Assembly: GCF_036250695.1 (NCBI RefSeq)
Contig: NZ_CP109427.1
Span: 5,580,001 to 5,644,000, forward strand
Origin: Streptomyces sp. NBC_01497
GTDB taxonomy: Bacteria; Actinomycetota; Actinomycetes; Streptomycetales; Streptomycetaceae
Length of the DNA stretch: 64,000 nt
Direction: 5' to 3'
Shown: one piece after another, positions 46,531-55,530 of the stretch
Layout of the letters: every line of letters begins with the position of its first letter
Position numbering within the stretch: the first letter of the stretch is position 1
The notes under the pieces: model-generated
The model's input: the letters and a program-made list of their open reading frames with translations, nothing else
Told to the model about the DNA's origin: nothing
Databases searched by the model: none
Program-made: the position numbers and the translations under genes

Positions 46531-47322
46531 ATGACATTCCTGTGGTCCGTCTTCACCAAGCCCTGGTCCGCACTGCCAGGGGAGGAGCTCGGCCCGCTCG
46601 TCGCGGGCCTCGGTTTCACGGGCGCCGAGGTGCCCGTACGCGACAACGCCCATGTCACGCCCGGCGAGGCCGAACGGCTGCTGCCTCAGCTGGCGTCCCG
46701 GCTGCGGGACGAAGGGGTCGAGGTGATCAGCATCGCCGGCGACCTCGACGAGCGGTTCTTCGCGGCCTGCGCCGCGGCGCGTGTCCCGCTCGTGCGGATC
46801 ATGGCCGACCTCGGCCCCGACGGTTACGCGGAGTCGGTGCGGCGCGTGCGCGCCCGGCTGGAGGCCGCCGCGCCGCTGGCGCAGCGGTACGGAGTGGGGG
46901 TCGGTGTGCAGCCCCACCACGGCCGGTACGTCTCCTCGACCCTCGGCGTCCTCGGGCTGCTCGAAGGGCTGCCGGCCGAGCACTTCCGACTGGTGTGGGA
47001 CGCCGCCCACGACGCCCTCGCGGGCGACGATCCGCGCGTCACCCTGCCGCTCGCGGCGGACCGGCTCGCGATCGTGAATCTGAAGAACGCCGTTCACGTG
47101 CCCGCCGATCCGCCCGTGCGTCCCCTCGGCGGCAACTGGACTCCCCGGTGGGTGCAGGGGGCCGAGGGGCTGGCCGACTGGGCGGTGGCGCTGCGGCAGC
47201 TCACCGAACTGGGGTACGCGGGCCCGGTCTGCCTCTCCGGCCAGTACTCGGACCCCGCGGTGCCGGTGGAGGAGCGCCTCGCGGTGGATCTGGCGGCGGC
47301 GCGGGCGGTGGCGGGGGAGTGA
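46531..47322 (+). CDS. TIM-barrel sugar isomerase/epimerase
   Basis: 263 residues, 3 bases after the permease, with GGAGG. Xylose isomerase-like AP endonuclease 2 fold: AEVPVRD, VQPHHGRY, LVWDAAHDAL and ALRQLTELGY. Metal ligands normally E-D-H-E; the first Glu in this family is seen as E in TGAEVPVRD. Last gene of the cluster; it presumably rearranges the imported sugar or keto acid. Confidence 0.78.
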   Translation: MTFLWSVFTKPWSALPGEELGPLVAGLGFTGAEVPVRDNAHVTPGEAERLLPQLASRLRDEGVEVISIAGDLDERFFAACAAARVPLVRIMADLGPDGYAESVRRVRARLEAAAPLAQRYGVGVGVQPHHGRYVSSTLGVLGLLEGLPAEHFRLVWDAAHDALAGDDPRVTLPLAADRLAIVNLKNAVHVPADPPVRPLGGNWTPRWVQGAEGLADWAVALRQLTELGYAGPVCLSGQYSDPAVPVEERLAVDLAAARAVAGE

Positions 47323-47368
47323 CACGGCCGGGCTCCGGCCCGGCCGGTACGCCGTACTGCCGGCCGGG

Positions 47369-47827
47369 TCAGCCGCTGCCGTCGTCGCTGTCGTCGGGAT
47401 CCGCGAGCAGAGCCCGCTCCCAGGGGGCCCGCGGTGCGTCCCCGGCCGGCAGCTTCTTGGTGGCGGAGTAGTGGGACCGCCCGGCCGCGACCCGCAGCAT
47501 CTGGACGGGGAGCAGGAGGTACGCGCGCTTCCCGCGGATGCTCGCCCTGCCCGAGAAGACGGCGGTGATCACGTCGCCCAGGTGCCCGGCGGCGATGTCC
47601 TCCAGGATCCAGTCGTCCAGCACGAGCCGCACCTTGCGGGTGGTGGAGGACTTCCCCATGACGGCGAGGTACACGTCCGAGCCGGCCAGCGGGCCGGACC
47701 AGTCGGCGAACCAGTGCCCACGCCCCGCGGGCCGCTGGTCCAGCACGGCACCCCGGACCCCGAGCGACCGCAGCGCCGTCTCGGCCTCGGTCACCACGGG
47801 GAGCTTCTCGCCGCTCTTCGATGCCAT
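47369..47827 (-). CDS. Conserved actinobacterial protein of unknown function
   Basis: 152 residues from ATG 47827 (GTG 47845 possible). Mixed alpha/beta with GVRGAVLDQRPAGRGHWFADW and SSTTRKVRLVLDDWILEDIAAGHLGDVITAVF, no known catalytic motif, acidic Asp/Ser C terminus. Looks coding by codon use. Function not recognised. Confidence 0.6.
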   Translation of the reverse strand: MASKSGEKLPVVTEAETALRSLGVRGAVLDQRPAGRGHWFADWSGPLAGSDVYLAVMGKSSTTRKVRLVLDDWILEDIAAGHLGDVITAVFSGRASIRGKRAYLLLPVQMLRVAAGRSHYSATKKLPAGDAPRAPWERALLADPDDSDDGSG

Positions 47828-47950
47828 CAACTCAAACGGTCTCACATACCGCGCCCGGTGGCCCGCCCGCAGCGGGCCCTCCGGCCGCCCCCGCGACACC
47901 GGGCCGGGCCACGCGGTGGGAGCCGCCGCCCGCCGTCCGCCGGACCCCCG

Positions 47951-48760
47951 CTAGGGGGCCTGGCAGGTCGGGCACCAGAAGAGGTTCCTGGCCGCCAGCG
48001 GAGCCGTGCGCACCGGGGTCCCGCACACCAGGCACGGCAGGTGCGTGCGCCGGTAGACGTACACCTCGCCGCCGTGGTCGTCCACGCGCGGCGGCCGGCC
48101 CATCGCCCCCGGTTCGTGCTCGGGGCGGACCGTGTCGATGCGGTTGTTGCGCACGCCCTCGCGCATCAGGGCCACCAGGTCCGCCCAGATCGCGTCCCAC
48201 GCGGCCCTGGTGAGGTCCCTGCCCGCTAGGTAGGGGTCGATGCCGTGCCGGAACAGGACCTCGGCGCGGTAGACGTTGCCGACGCCGGAGACGATCCGCT
48301 GGTCCATCAGCAGCGCCGCGAGCGTCGTACGGGAGCGGGAGATCCGGGGCCACGCGTCGTCGGCCGAAGCGGCCGGGCGCAGCGGGTCCGCGCCGAGACG
48401 TTCGTGCACCGCCCGCTTCTCGCCGTCCGTGATCAGCGCGCACGTCGTCGGACCCCGCAGGTCCATGTACGCCGACTCGCCCACCAGGCGCAGCCGTACG
48501 GTGTCCGTGGGCGGCGGGGCGGGCGGCCCGCCGAACGCCACCTTGCCGAACAGCCCCAGATGGATGTGGACCCAGCCGGAGTTCTCGAAGCCGAGGAAGA
48601 GGTGCTTGCCGTGGGCGTCCGCGTCGTCCAGCACCCGTCGGTCGAGAAGCGCGGCGCTGTCGGAGAACTTGCCCTGGGGGCTGCTCACCCGGACCGCCCG
48701 GCCGCCGAAGCGGTCCAGGTGGTCCAGGGCGAGCCGGTGGATCGTGTGACCTTCGGGCAC
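47951..48760 (-). CDS. Fpg/Nei-family DNA glycosylase (endonuclease VIII-like)
   Basis: 269 residues. Mature N terminus PEGHTIHR gives the catalytic P2 and E3; GHT rather than LPE places it in the Nei group. H2TH domain (ALLMDQRIVSGVGNVYRAEVLF) and C-terminal zinc finger CLVC...CPTC are intact. Removes oxidised pyrimidines and cuts the strand. 16 bases behind rpiB, so co-transcribed. Confidence 0.92.
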   Translation of the reverse strand: MPEGHTIHRLALDHLDRFGGRAVRVSSPQGKFSDSAALLDRRVLDDADAHGKHLFLGFENSGWVHIHLGLFGKVAFGGPPAPPPTDTVRLRLVGESAYMDLRGPTTCALITDGEKRAVHERLGADPLRPAASADDAWPRISRSRTTLAALLMDQRIVSGVGNVYRAEVLFRHGIDPYLAGRDLTRAAWDAIWADLVALMREGVRNNRIDTVRPEHEPGAMGRPPRVDDHGGEVYVYRRTHLPCLVCGTPVRTAPLAARNLFWCPTCQAP

Positions 48761-48776
48761 CAGCGGACCCTCGTGC

Positions 48777-49265
48777 TCAGTCCTGCTGCGGGTGGTGCGC
48801 GGGGACCGGCGGCAGTTCGCCCGTCTCCTCGTACGCCGTGAGCATGCCGATACGCCGGGCGTGCCGTTCCTCGCGCGAGTACGGCGTCTTCAGGAAGACC
48901 TCGACGAAGGACGTCGCCTCGTCCCTGCTGTGCATCCGCGCGCCGACGGAGACGACGTTCGCGTCGTTGTGCTCGCGGCTCAGGCGTGCGGTCTCCTCGC
49001 TCCACGCGAGGGCGGCGCGTACGCCCTTGACCTTGTTCGCGGCGATCTGCTCGCCGTTTCCGGAGCCGCCGATCACGATGCCGAGGCTGTCCGGGTCCGC
49101 CGCCGTACGCTCCGCGGCGCGCAGGCAGAACGGCGGGTAGTCGTCCTGGTCGTCGAGGATGCGGGGACCGCAGTCGACCGGTTCGTGGCCGTGCGAGGTC
49201 AGCCACTGGACAAGATGATTCTTGAGTTCGTAGCCCGCGTGGTCGGAGCCGAGGTAGACGCGCAT
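48777..49265 (-). CDS. rpiB: Ribose-5-phosphate isomerase B
   Basis: 162 residues from ATG 49265. SDHAGYELK at the N terminus and GGSGNGEQIAANKV near 70. Glu in GNGEQ is the base in the mycobacterial form, which lacks the catalytic Cys of E. coli RpiB. Interconverts ribose 5-phosphate and ribulose 5-phosphate. Precedes the Nei gene. Confidence 0.93.
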   Translation of the reverse strand: MRVYLGSDHAGYELKNHLVQWLTSHGHEPVDCGPRILDDQDDYPPFCLRAAERTAADPDSLGIVIGGSGNGEQIAANKVKGVRAALAWSEETARLSREHNDANVVSVGARMHSRDEATSFVEVFLKTPYSREERHARRIGMLTAYEETGELPPVPAHHPQQD

Positions 49266-49437
49266 GTCCCGAGTGTGGCACGGGAAGCGGTGGGTAATGG
49301 GCAGGGGGCTCGCCTTGTGTTGATCTGGACCCGACAATGCTGGGCAGGCCGTGACCGGGTGCGGCGGAGTGCCGCGCGTGCGGGCACTTCCTCCTCGCGA
49401 GCCCCCGCGCCCGGCCGCCGTCCGCCCGTACACCGAA

Positions 49438-49451
49438 TGACGCCAGCGTCA
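49438..49451. promoter_or_regulatory. TGACGC inverted repeat before the permease gene
   Basis: TGACGC (49438-49443) and GCGTCA (49446-49451) with a CA spacer, 26 bases before ATG 49478. Probable operator or leader element. Confidence 0.45.
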
Positions 49452-49477
49452 TGGACCTAACCGAGGGATGCACCAAC

Positions 49478-50980
49478 ATGACTCGTCCCCCCACCGTCAC
49501 CGCGGACGGCGGAGCCCCCGCCGGGCCACCGCCCCCCGCCCAGCCCTCAGCCGGTGACGGCGGTCTGCGCCCCGGGCTCAGGAACCGCCACCTGTCGATG
49601 ATCGCGATCGGCGGCGTCATCGGCGCGGGACTCTTCGTGGGTTCGGGCTCCGGCATCGCCGCCGCCGGGCCCGCCATCCTCGTCTCGTACGCCCTGGTCG
49701 GCCTGCTGGTCGTCCTGGTGATGCGGATGCTCGGCGAGATGGCGGCGGCGAACCCGACCTCCGGGTCGTTCTCCGCGTACGCCGACCGGGCACTGGGCCG
49801 GTGGGCGGGATTCTCGATCGGCTGGCTCTACTGGTTCTTCTGGGTGGTCGTGCTCGCGGTCGAGGCGACCGCGGGCGCCACGATCCTGAACGGCTGGGTG
49901 CCGGCGATCCCGCAATGGGGCTGGTCGCTGATCGTGATGCTCGTACTGACGGGCTCGAACCTCGCGTCCGTCGCCTCGTACGGCGAGTTCGAGTTCTGGT
50001 TCGCGGGCATCAAGGTCGTCGCGATCGGCGCGTTCATCATCATCGGTCTGCTCGCCGTCTTCGGCGTGCTCCCCGGCTCCGACAACGCCGGCGCGGGCTT
50101 CTCCCACCTCTCGGACGCGGGCGGATTCCTGCCGAAGGGGCCCGGCGCGATCCTCACCGGTGTGCTGCTGGTGGTGTTCTCCTTCATGGGCAGCGAGATC
50201 GTGACCCTCGCGGCCGGCGAGTCCGCCGACCCCAGGCGCGCCGTGTCCAAGGCCACCAACAGCGTCATCTGGCGTATCTGCATCTTCTATCTGGGCTCGA
50301 TCTTCGTCGTGCTGGCACTGGTGCCGTGGAACGACAAGTCCATCGCGAAGGACGGCAGCTACGTCGCGGCGCTCGACACGATAGGCATTCCGCACGTCGG
50401 CACAGTGATGGACGTGATCGTGCTGACGGCCGTGCTGTCCTGCCTCAACTCGGGCCTCTACACGGCCTCGCGGATGGCGTTCTCGCTGGGCCGGCGCGGT
50501 GACGCGCCGCGGGCCTTCACCCGTACGAGCCGGCGCGGGGTGCCGCACGTGGCGATCATGTCGTCGGTGGCGTTCGGCTTCGTCGCGGTGTGGTTCAACT
50601 ACCAGTGGCCCGACACGGTCTTCCAGTTCCTGCTGAACTCCTCGGGCGCCGTCGCGCTCTTCGTGTGGCTGGTGATCTGCCTGACGCAGCTGCGGATGCG
50701 CCGGATCATCCTGCGGGAGTCGCCGGACAAGCTCGTCGTGCGCATGTGGCTGTTCCCGTACCTCACCTGGGTGACGGCCGCGGTCATCGTCTTCGTCGTC
50801 GGCTACATGCTCACGGACGACTCGGCACGCGACGAGATGCTGCTGTCGCTGCTGGTGGCGGCGATCGTGGTGGCCATCGCGGTCGTGCGCCGCGCGGTGG
50901 GCAGGGAGACCCCGGCGGCGGTGCCCGCCGTCGAACCGGCGGGCGCCGCGCCCGCCGGTTCGCCGGAGGGTCCCGCGTAG
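49478..50980 (+). CDS. Amino acid permease (APC family)
   Basis: 500 residues from ATG 49478, with GAGGGATG upstream. Twelve membrane helices; consensus MIAIGGVIGAGLFVGSG and MRMLGEMAAANPTSGSFSAYA are typical of the AAT branch (GabP, AnsP, proline-type). Imports an amino acid or GABA with protons. A strong terminator follows. Confidence 0.9.
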   Translation: MTRPPTVTADGGAPAGPPPPAQPSAGDGGLRPGLRNRHLSMIAIGGVIGAGLFVGSGSGIAAAGPAILVSYALVGLLVVLVMRMLGEMAAANPTSGSFSAYADRALGRWAGFSIGWLYWFFWVVVLAVEATAGATILNGWVPAIPQWGWSLIVMLVLTGSNLASVASYGEFEFWFAGIKVVAIGAFIIIGLLAVFGVLPGSDNAGAGFSHLSDAGGFLPKGPGAILTGVLLVVFSFMGSEIVTLAAGESADPRRAVSKATNSVIWRICIFYLGSIFVVLALVPWNDKSIAKDGSYVAALDTIGIPHVGTVMDVIVLTAVLSCLNSGLYTASRMAFSLGRRGDAPRAFTRTSRRGVPHVAIMSSVAFGFVAVWFNYQWPDTVFQFLLNSSGAVALFVWLVICLTQLRMRRIILRESPDKLVVRMWLFPYLTWVTAAVIVFVVGYMLTDDSARDEMLLSLLVAAIVVAIAVVRRAVGRETPAAVPAVEPAGAAPAGSPEGPA

Positions 50981-51013
50981 CGGCCGCGCCCCGTCCCCGT
51001 TCGCGGGTGCCAC

Positions 51014-51064
51014 GCGTGAGGCCCCGCTCCCCGGAAGCGATGACAGGGGAGCGGGGCCTCACGC
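51014..51064. terminator. Perfect 19-bp-stem terminator
   Basis: Arms 51014-51032 and 51046-51064 with a 13-base loop, between the convergent amino acid permease and bioY genes. Confidence 0.9.
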
Positions 51065-51077
51065 GGTGCACGGGTGG

Positions 51078-51665
51078 TCAGCGGCGGTCCGCCAGCTTCC
51101 AGGAGGCCGGCAGCGCGCCCATCGCGAGGGCGGCCTTGATCGCGTCGCCGATCAGGAAGGGCACGAGCCCGGCCGCGATCGCCGCGCCCGCGGACATGCC
51201 GGTCGACAGGGCCAGATAGGGCACGCCGATCGCGTAGACGACGGCTGAACCGATCACCATCGTGGCCGCCGTGCGGGGCACCGAGCGGTCGCCGCCGCGC
51301 CGGGCCAGCGCGCCGACGACGGCGGACGCGGCGAGCATGCCGAGCACGTAACCGAACGAGGCGCCGCCGGCGCCCGAGGTGCCGCCGGAGAACCACGGCA
51401 GCCCCGCCAGGCCCAGCACGGTGTAGAGCGCGAGCGAGAGGAAACCGCGGCGCGCGCCGAGGGCGCTGCCCACGAGCAGGGCCGCGAAGGTCTGCCCGGT
51501 GACGGGCACCGGCGAGCCGGGGACGGCCACGGACAGCTGCGCGGCGAGCCCGGTGAGCACGGCGCCCCCGGCGACGAGCGCGATGTCGCGGGTACGGGTG
51601 GCGGGGATGAGGTCGGCGAGAACGCCGGCGCGGGAGGCGGCCGCTGTGGGCGCGACGGTGCTCAT
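51078..51665 (-). CDS. bioY: BioY biotin transporter substrate component
   Basis: 195 residues, six membrane helices. The BioY signature VPGSPVPVTGQTFAALLVGSALG and GLPWFSGG are present. Energy-coupling-factor genes (bioM, bioN) are not adjacent, so BioY acts alone or with a shared ECF module. No biotin gene is nearby. Confidence 0.93.
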   Translation of the reverse strand: MSTVAPTAAASRAGVLADLIPATRTRDIALVAGGAVLTGLAAQLSVAVPGSPVPVTGQTFAALLVGSALGARRGFLSLALYTVLGLAGLPWFSGGTSGAGGASFGYVLGMLAASAVVGALARRGGDRSVPRTAATMVIGSAVVYAIGVPYLALSTGMSAGAAIAAGLVPFLIGDAIKAALAMGALPASWKLADRR

Positions 51666-51909
51666 GGGGGCTCCGCGGGGTGAGGTCGGACGGATGGTCG
51701 AATCGCCTCGACGTTAACCCACGGGGCGGCCCGCCCCGGCCGTCGGAGCCCCACAAAGCCGAGGCCACAGCGTTGTGGACCGTGTACGCGCGGCATACCC
51801 CGGGCGCCGCGCGGCCCCGGACAGGCCCTTCCCCCGCGTGGGGCACGTACCTCGGGACCGGCAGCCGGCAGCGCCCGGCGGGGCGTCGCCCGCGCCGTAG
51901 GACTGCCGG

Positions 51910-51939
51910 CGGCCCGGGGCTCCTCGGAGCCCCGGGCCG
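51910..51939 (-). terminator. Inverted repeat after the DsbA-like gene
   Basis: Fourteen-base arms (51910-51923 and 51926-51939) with only two bases between, just past the minus-strand stop at 51948. Confidence 0.65.
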
Positions 51940-51947
51940 TTGAGACC

Positions 51948-52580
51948 TCAGTCGAAGACCGGGCCCTGGGTGCGCGTGCGCTTGAGCTCGTAGAAGCCCT
52001 TGACCGACGCCACCATCAGCGTGCCGTCCCAGAGCCGCAGCGCCTCCTCGCCCTTGGGCGCCGGGGTCACGACGGGGCCGAAGAACGCGACCTGCTCGCC
52101 GTCCGCACCCGGCACGGCGATGACCGGGGTGCCGACGTCCTGGCCGACCTTGTCGATGCCCTCCTGGTGGGAGGCCCGCAGTTCGGTGTCGTAGGCGTCC
52201 GAGTCCGCGTACTCGATGAGGTCGGCCGGCAGGCCGACGTCCGCGAGCGCGCCCGCGACGGCCTCGCGCGTGGGGCCCTCGCCCTTGTTGTGGATGCGGG
52301 TGCCGAGCGCGGTGTACAGCGGACCGACGACGTCGTCGCCGTGCTTGATCCGGGCGGCGATGACGACGCGGACGGGCGCCCAGGCCTTCGTCGCCATCAA
52401 GTCCCGGTACTCCTCCGGCATCTCGTCCAGCCGCGGCTCGTTCAGCACCGCGAGGCTCATCACGTGCCACCGGATGTCCAGGTTCCTGGCCTGCTGGACC
52501 TCCAGCACCCAGCGGGAGGTCATCCACGCCCAGGGGCACAGCGGGTCGAACCAGAAGTCGACCGGGGTCTTCTCCGACAT
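51948..52580 (-). CDS. DsbA-family mycothiol-linked reductase-like protein
   Basis: 210 residues from ATG 52580 with GAGGAG. Thioredoxin-fold DsbA/2-HCCA type: FWFDPLCPWAW has a single cysteine (C15) in the CPWA position, then cis-Pro region VGTPVIAVPG. This matches the actinobacterial mycothiol-dependent nitroreductase-like family (Rv2466c group). No signal peptide, so cytosolic. Divergent from the second pepN. Confidence 0.8.
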   Translation of the reverse strand: MSEKTPVDFWFDPLCPWAWMTSRWVLEVQQARNLDIRWHVMSLAVLNEPRLDEMPEEYRDLMATKAWAPVRVVIAARIKHGDDVVGPLYTALGTRIHNKGEGPTREAVAGALADVGLPADLIEYADSDAYDTELRASHQEGIDKVGQDVGTPVIAVPGADGEQVAFFGPVVTPAPKGEEALRLWDGTLMVASVKGFYELKRTRTQGPVFD

Positions 52581-52749
52581 GTCTCTCCTCGAAAGCTCCA
52601 TACAGGACACACCTCGTCGTGAGGCCCAACGTACGCGCGGCCCCGCCACATTCCCGGAACGCGGGCGACCGCCTGCCTCTGCCGCACTGCCGACATGCGA
52701 GGATCGACCCGGTTGTGAGACGTCCGTGAGCTGCGAAGGAGCTGCCCCC

Positions 52750-55326
52750 GTGCCTGGAGAGAACCTGTCCCGCGACGAGGCCCGTCAGCGGGGAGATCTG
52801 CTGTCCGCCACGGGTTACGAGGTCGCCCTCGACCTCCGCTCGGCGGTCGGCGAGGGCCCCGTGGCCGGGCCCCGTACGTTCCGGTCCGTCACCACGCTCC
52901 ACTTCACCTGCGCCCGCCCCGGCGCTGCGACCTTCGTCGACCTGATCGCCCCCTCGGTGACCAGCGTCACACTCAACGGCCGCGCCCTCGACCCCGCCAC
53001 CGTCTTCGACGGCGTACGCATCGCGATCGACGACCTCCAGGCGGAGAACACACTCGTCGTCGACGCGCAGTGTGCGTACAGCAGGACCGGCGAGGGCATG
53101 CACCGCTTCGTCGACCCCGAGGACGGCGAGGTCTACCTCTACACGCAGTACGAGCCGGCCGACGCCCGCCGCGTCTACGCCAACTTCGAGCAGCCAGACC
53201 TCAAGGCCCCGTACCGCTTCGAGGTCACGGCCCCCGACGACTGGCAGGTGTGGAACAACGGCGCGGGCGATCGGGGAGCCGACGGTGTGTGGCGCTTCGC
53301 GCAGACCAAGCCGATCTCCACGTACATCACGGCCGTCGTCGCGGGCCCGTACCACTACGTGAGCGACACCTACCGGCGCGCCCTGCCCGGCGGTGGCGAA
53401 CTGGAGATCCCGCTCGGCGCCCTGTGCCGCAAGGGCCTCGCCAAGCACTTCGACGCGGACGACATCTTCCTCGTCACCAAACAGGGCCTGGACTTCTTCC
53501 ACGACAACTTCGACTTCCCCTACCCCTTCGGGAAGTACGACCAGGCGTTCGTGCCCGAGTACAACCTCGGCGCGATGGAGAACCCGGGCCTCGTGACCTT
53601 CCGCGAGGAGTACATCTACCGCGGCAAGGTCACCCAGGCGTCCTACGAGCGCCGGGCCAACGTCATCCTGCACGAGATGGCGCACATGTGGTTCGGTGAC
53701 CTCGTCACCATGCGGTGGTGGGACGACCTGTGGCTGAAGGAGTCCTTCGCCGATTTCATGGGCGCCTTCTCGATGGTCGAGGCGACGCGCTTCACCAACG
53801 GCTGGATCACCTTCGCCAACAACCGCAAGGCCTGGGCCTACCGCGCGGACCAGCTGCCCTCCACGCACCCCATCACCGCGGACATCCGCGACCTGGAGGA
53901 CGCGAAGCTCAACTTCGACGGCATCACCTACGCCAAGGGCGCCTCCGTGCTCAAGCAGCTGGTGGCGTACGTGGGCAGGGACGCGTTCCTGGAGGGCGCA
54001 CGCCGCTACTTCAAGCGGCACGCGTACGGCAACACGGAGCTCGGCGACCTGCTCGCCGTGCTGGAGGAGACCTCCGGCCGTGACATGGCGGGCTGGGCCC
54101 GCTCGTGGCTCCAGACCGCGGGGGTCAACTCGCTGACCCCGCAGGTGGCGTACGACGCCGAGGGCCGCGTCCAGGAGCTCGCCGTCGTCCAGGACGCGCC
54201 GAAGGAGCACCCCGAACTGCGGCCGCACCGCGTCGTGGTGGCCCTCTACCGGCTCTCGCCGGAGGGTGAACTCGCCGCCTACGCGACGGCGGGGACCGAT
54301 GTCTCGGGTCCGCGCACGGTCGTCGCGGAGCTCGCCGGGGCCGAGCGTCCCGACCTGATCCTCGTCAACGACGAGGACCTGACCTACTGCAAGACCCGCC
54401 TCGACGACGCGTCGCTCGACACCCTGCGCACCCGCCTCGGCGCCCTCACGGATCCGATGGCGCGAGCGCTGTGCTGGTCGGCGCTGTGGAACATGACGCG
54501 CGACGCGCTGCTGCCCGCCCGGGACTTCGTGGCGCTCGTGCTCGCGCACGCGGGCCGCGAGAGCGACATCGGTGTGCTCCAGATGCTGCACACGTGGGCG
54601 AACTCCGCCCTCGTGCACTACGCGGCGCCCGCCTGGCGCGCCGAGGGCGGGCGGCTGCTCGCGGAGGGCGCCCTGCGCGAGCTGCGCGACGCCGAGCCGG
54701 GCAGCCAGCACCAGCTGACCTGGGCCCGCTTCTTCGCCCAGGTCGCCGCGAGCGACAGCGACCTGACGTTGTGTCAGGCCTTGCTCGACGGCTCGGAGCA
54801 GGTGCCGGGACTCGACGTGGACCAGGAGCTGCGGTGGGCCTTCCTCAGCCCGCTGGCCTCCCACGGCCGCGCCGGCGCGCCCGCCATCGCGGCCGAACGC
54901 GCCCGCGACGACACCGCGTCGGGTGAGCGCCACGCGGTGCGCTGCCTCGCGTCGCGCCCCTCGCCCGAGGTGAAGGCCGCCGCGTGGAGCGACGTCGTGG
55001 AGCACGACGCCCTGTCCAACGCGCTGGTGGAGGCGACGATCGCCGGGTTCGCGCAGTCCGGGCAGCGCGAACTGATCGCGCCGTACGCCGAGAAGTACTT
55101 CGCGGCCGTGGAACGCGTCTGGGCCGACCGGTCGATCCAGATCGGCATGCTCGTCGTACGCGGCCTGTTCCCGGACCTCCAGGACGACCCGGCGACGCTC
55201 GACGCCGCCCGCACCTGGCTGGCCGGGCACAAGGACGCGGCGCCCGCGCTGCGCCGCCTCGTGACGGAGGCGGAGGACGACCTGGCGCGCGCCCTGCGCG
55301 CCCAGGAGCGCGACGCCGCGGCGTGA
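52750..55326 (+). CDS. pepN: Aminopeptidase N (M1), second copy
   Basis: 858 residues from GTG 52750 with AAGGAG. GAMEN at 274-278, zinc ligands H308 and H312 in HEMAH, E331 in KES. Same domain order and length as the copy at 29031, but clearly diverged (PGENLSRDEARQRGDLL against PGTNLTRDEAQQRARLL). Probably differs in specificity or expression. An in-frame extension reaches upstream but has no ribosome site. Confidence 0.94.
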   Translation: MPGENLSRDEARQRGDLLSATGYEVALDLRSAVGEGPVAGPRTFRSVTTLHFTCARPGAATFVDLIAPSVTSVTLNGRALDPATVFDGVRIAIDDLQAENTLVVDAQCAYSRTGEGMHRFVDPEDGEVYLYTQYEPADARRVYANFEQPDLKAPYRFEVTAPDDWQVWNNGAGDRGADGVWRFAQTKPISTYITAVVAGPYHYVSDTYRRALPGGGELEIPLGALCRKGLAKHFDADDIFLVTKQGLDFFHDNFDFPYPFGKYDQAFVPEYNLGAMENPGLVTFREEYIYRGKVTQASYERRANVILHEMAHMWFGDLVTMRWWDDLWLKESFADFMGAFSMVEATRFTNGWITFANNRKAWAYRADQLPSTHPITADIRDLEDAKLNFDGITYAKGASVLKQLVAYVGRDAFLEGARRYFKRHAYGNTELGDLLAVLEETSGRDMAGWARSWLQTAGVNSLTPQVAYDAEGRVQELAVVQDAPKEHPELRPHRVVVALYRLSPEGELAAYATAGTDVSGPRTVVAELAGAERPDLILVNDEDLTYCKTRLDDASLDTLRTRLGALTDPMARALCWSALWNMTRDALLPARDFVALVLAHAGRESDIGVLQMLHTWANSALVHYAAPAWRAEGGRLLAEGALRELRDAEPGSQHQLTWARFFAQVAASDSDLTLCQALLDGSEQVPGLDVDQELRWAFLSPLASHGRAGAPAIAAERARDDTASGERHAVRCLASRPSPEVKAAAWSDVVEHDALSNALVEATIAGFAQSGQRELIAPYAEKYFAAVERVWADRSIQIGMLVVRGLFPDLQDDPATLDAARTWLAGHKDAAPALRRLVTEAEDDLARALRAQERDAAA

Positions 55327-55461
55327 ACTCCGCGCCGGCCGGCCGTGCGGGGTGATGTCGATACCGGCCGGCTGCGGCGGTGTCAACTCCGTCGCGGCCG
55401 GCTGTGACCCGAACGGGTGGCTCCCTGCTCGGCAGTCGAACGTCCGTACTTTAGGACGGGC

Positions 55462-55490
55462 TTGTCCGGTTTGCGCAACGCCCTTGTAAC
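55462..55490 (+). promoter_or_regulatory. Candidate promoter of the nuclease-like gene
   Basis: TTGTCC (55462-55467) and TGTAAC (55485-55490) with a 17-base spacer, 40 bases before ATG 55531. A GTCC...GGAC repeat lies just upstream. Confidence 0.4.
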
Positions 55491-55530
55491 AGGGGTTAGC
55501 GGGGCGCGGGAGAGGGGGGAGACCGGGAGC

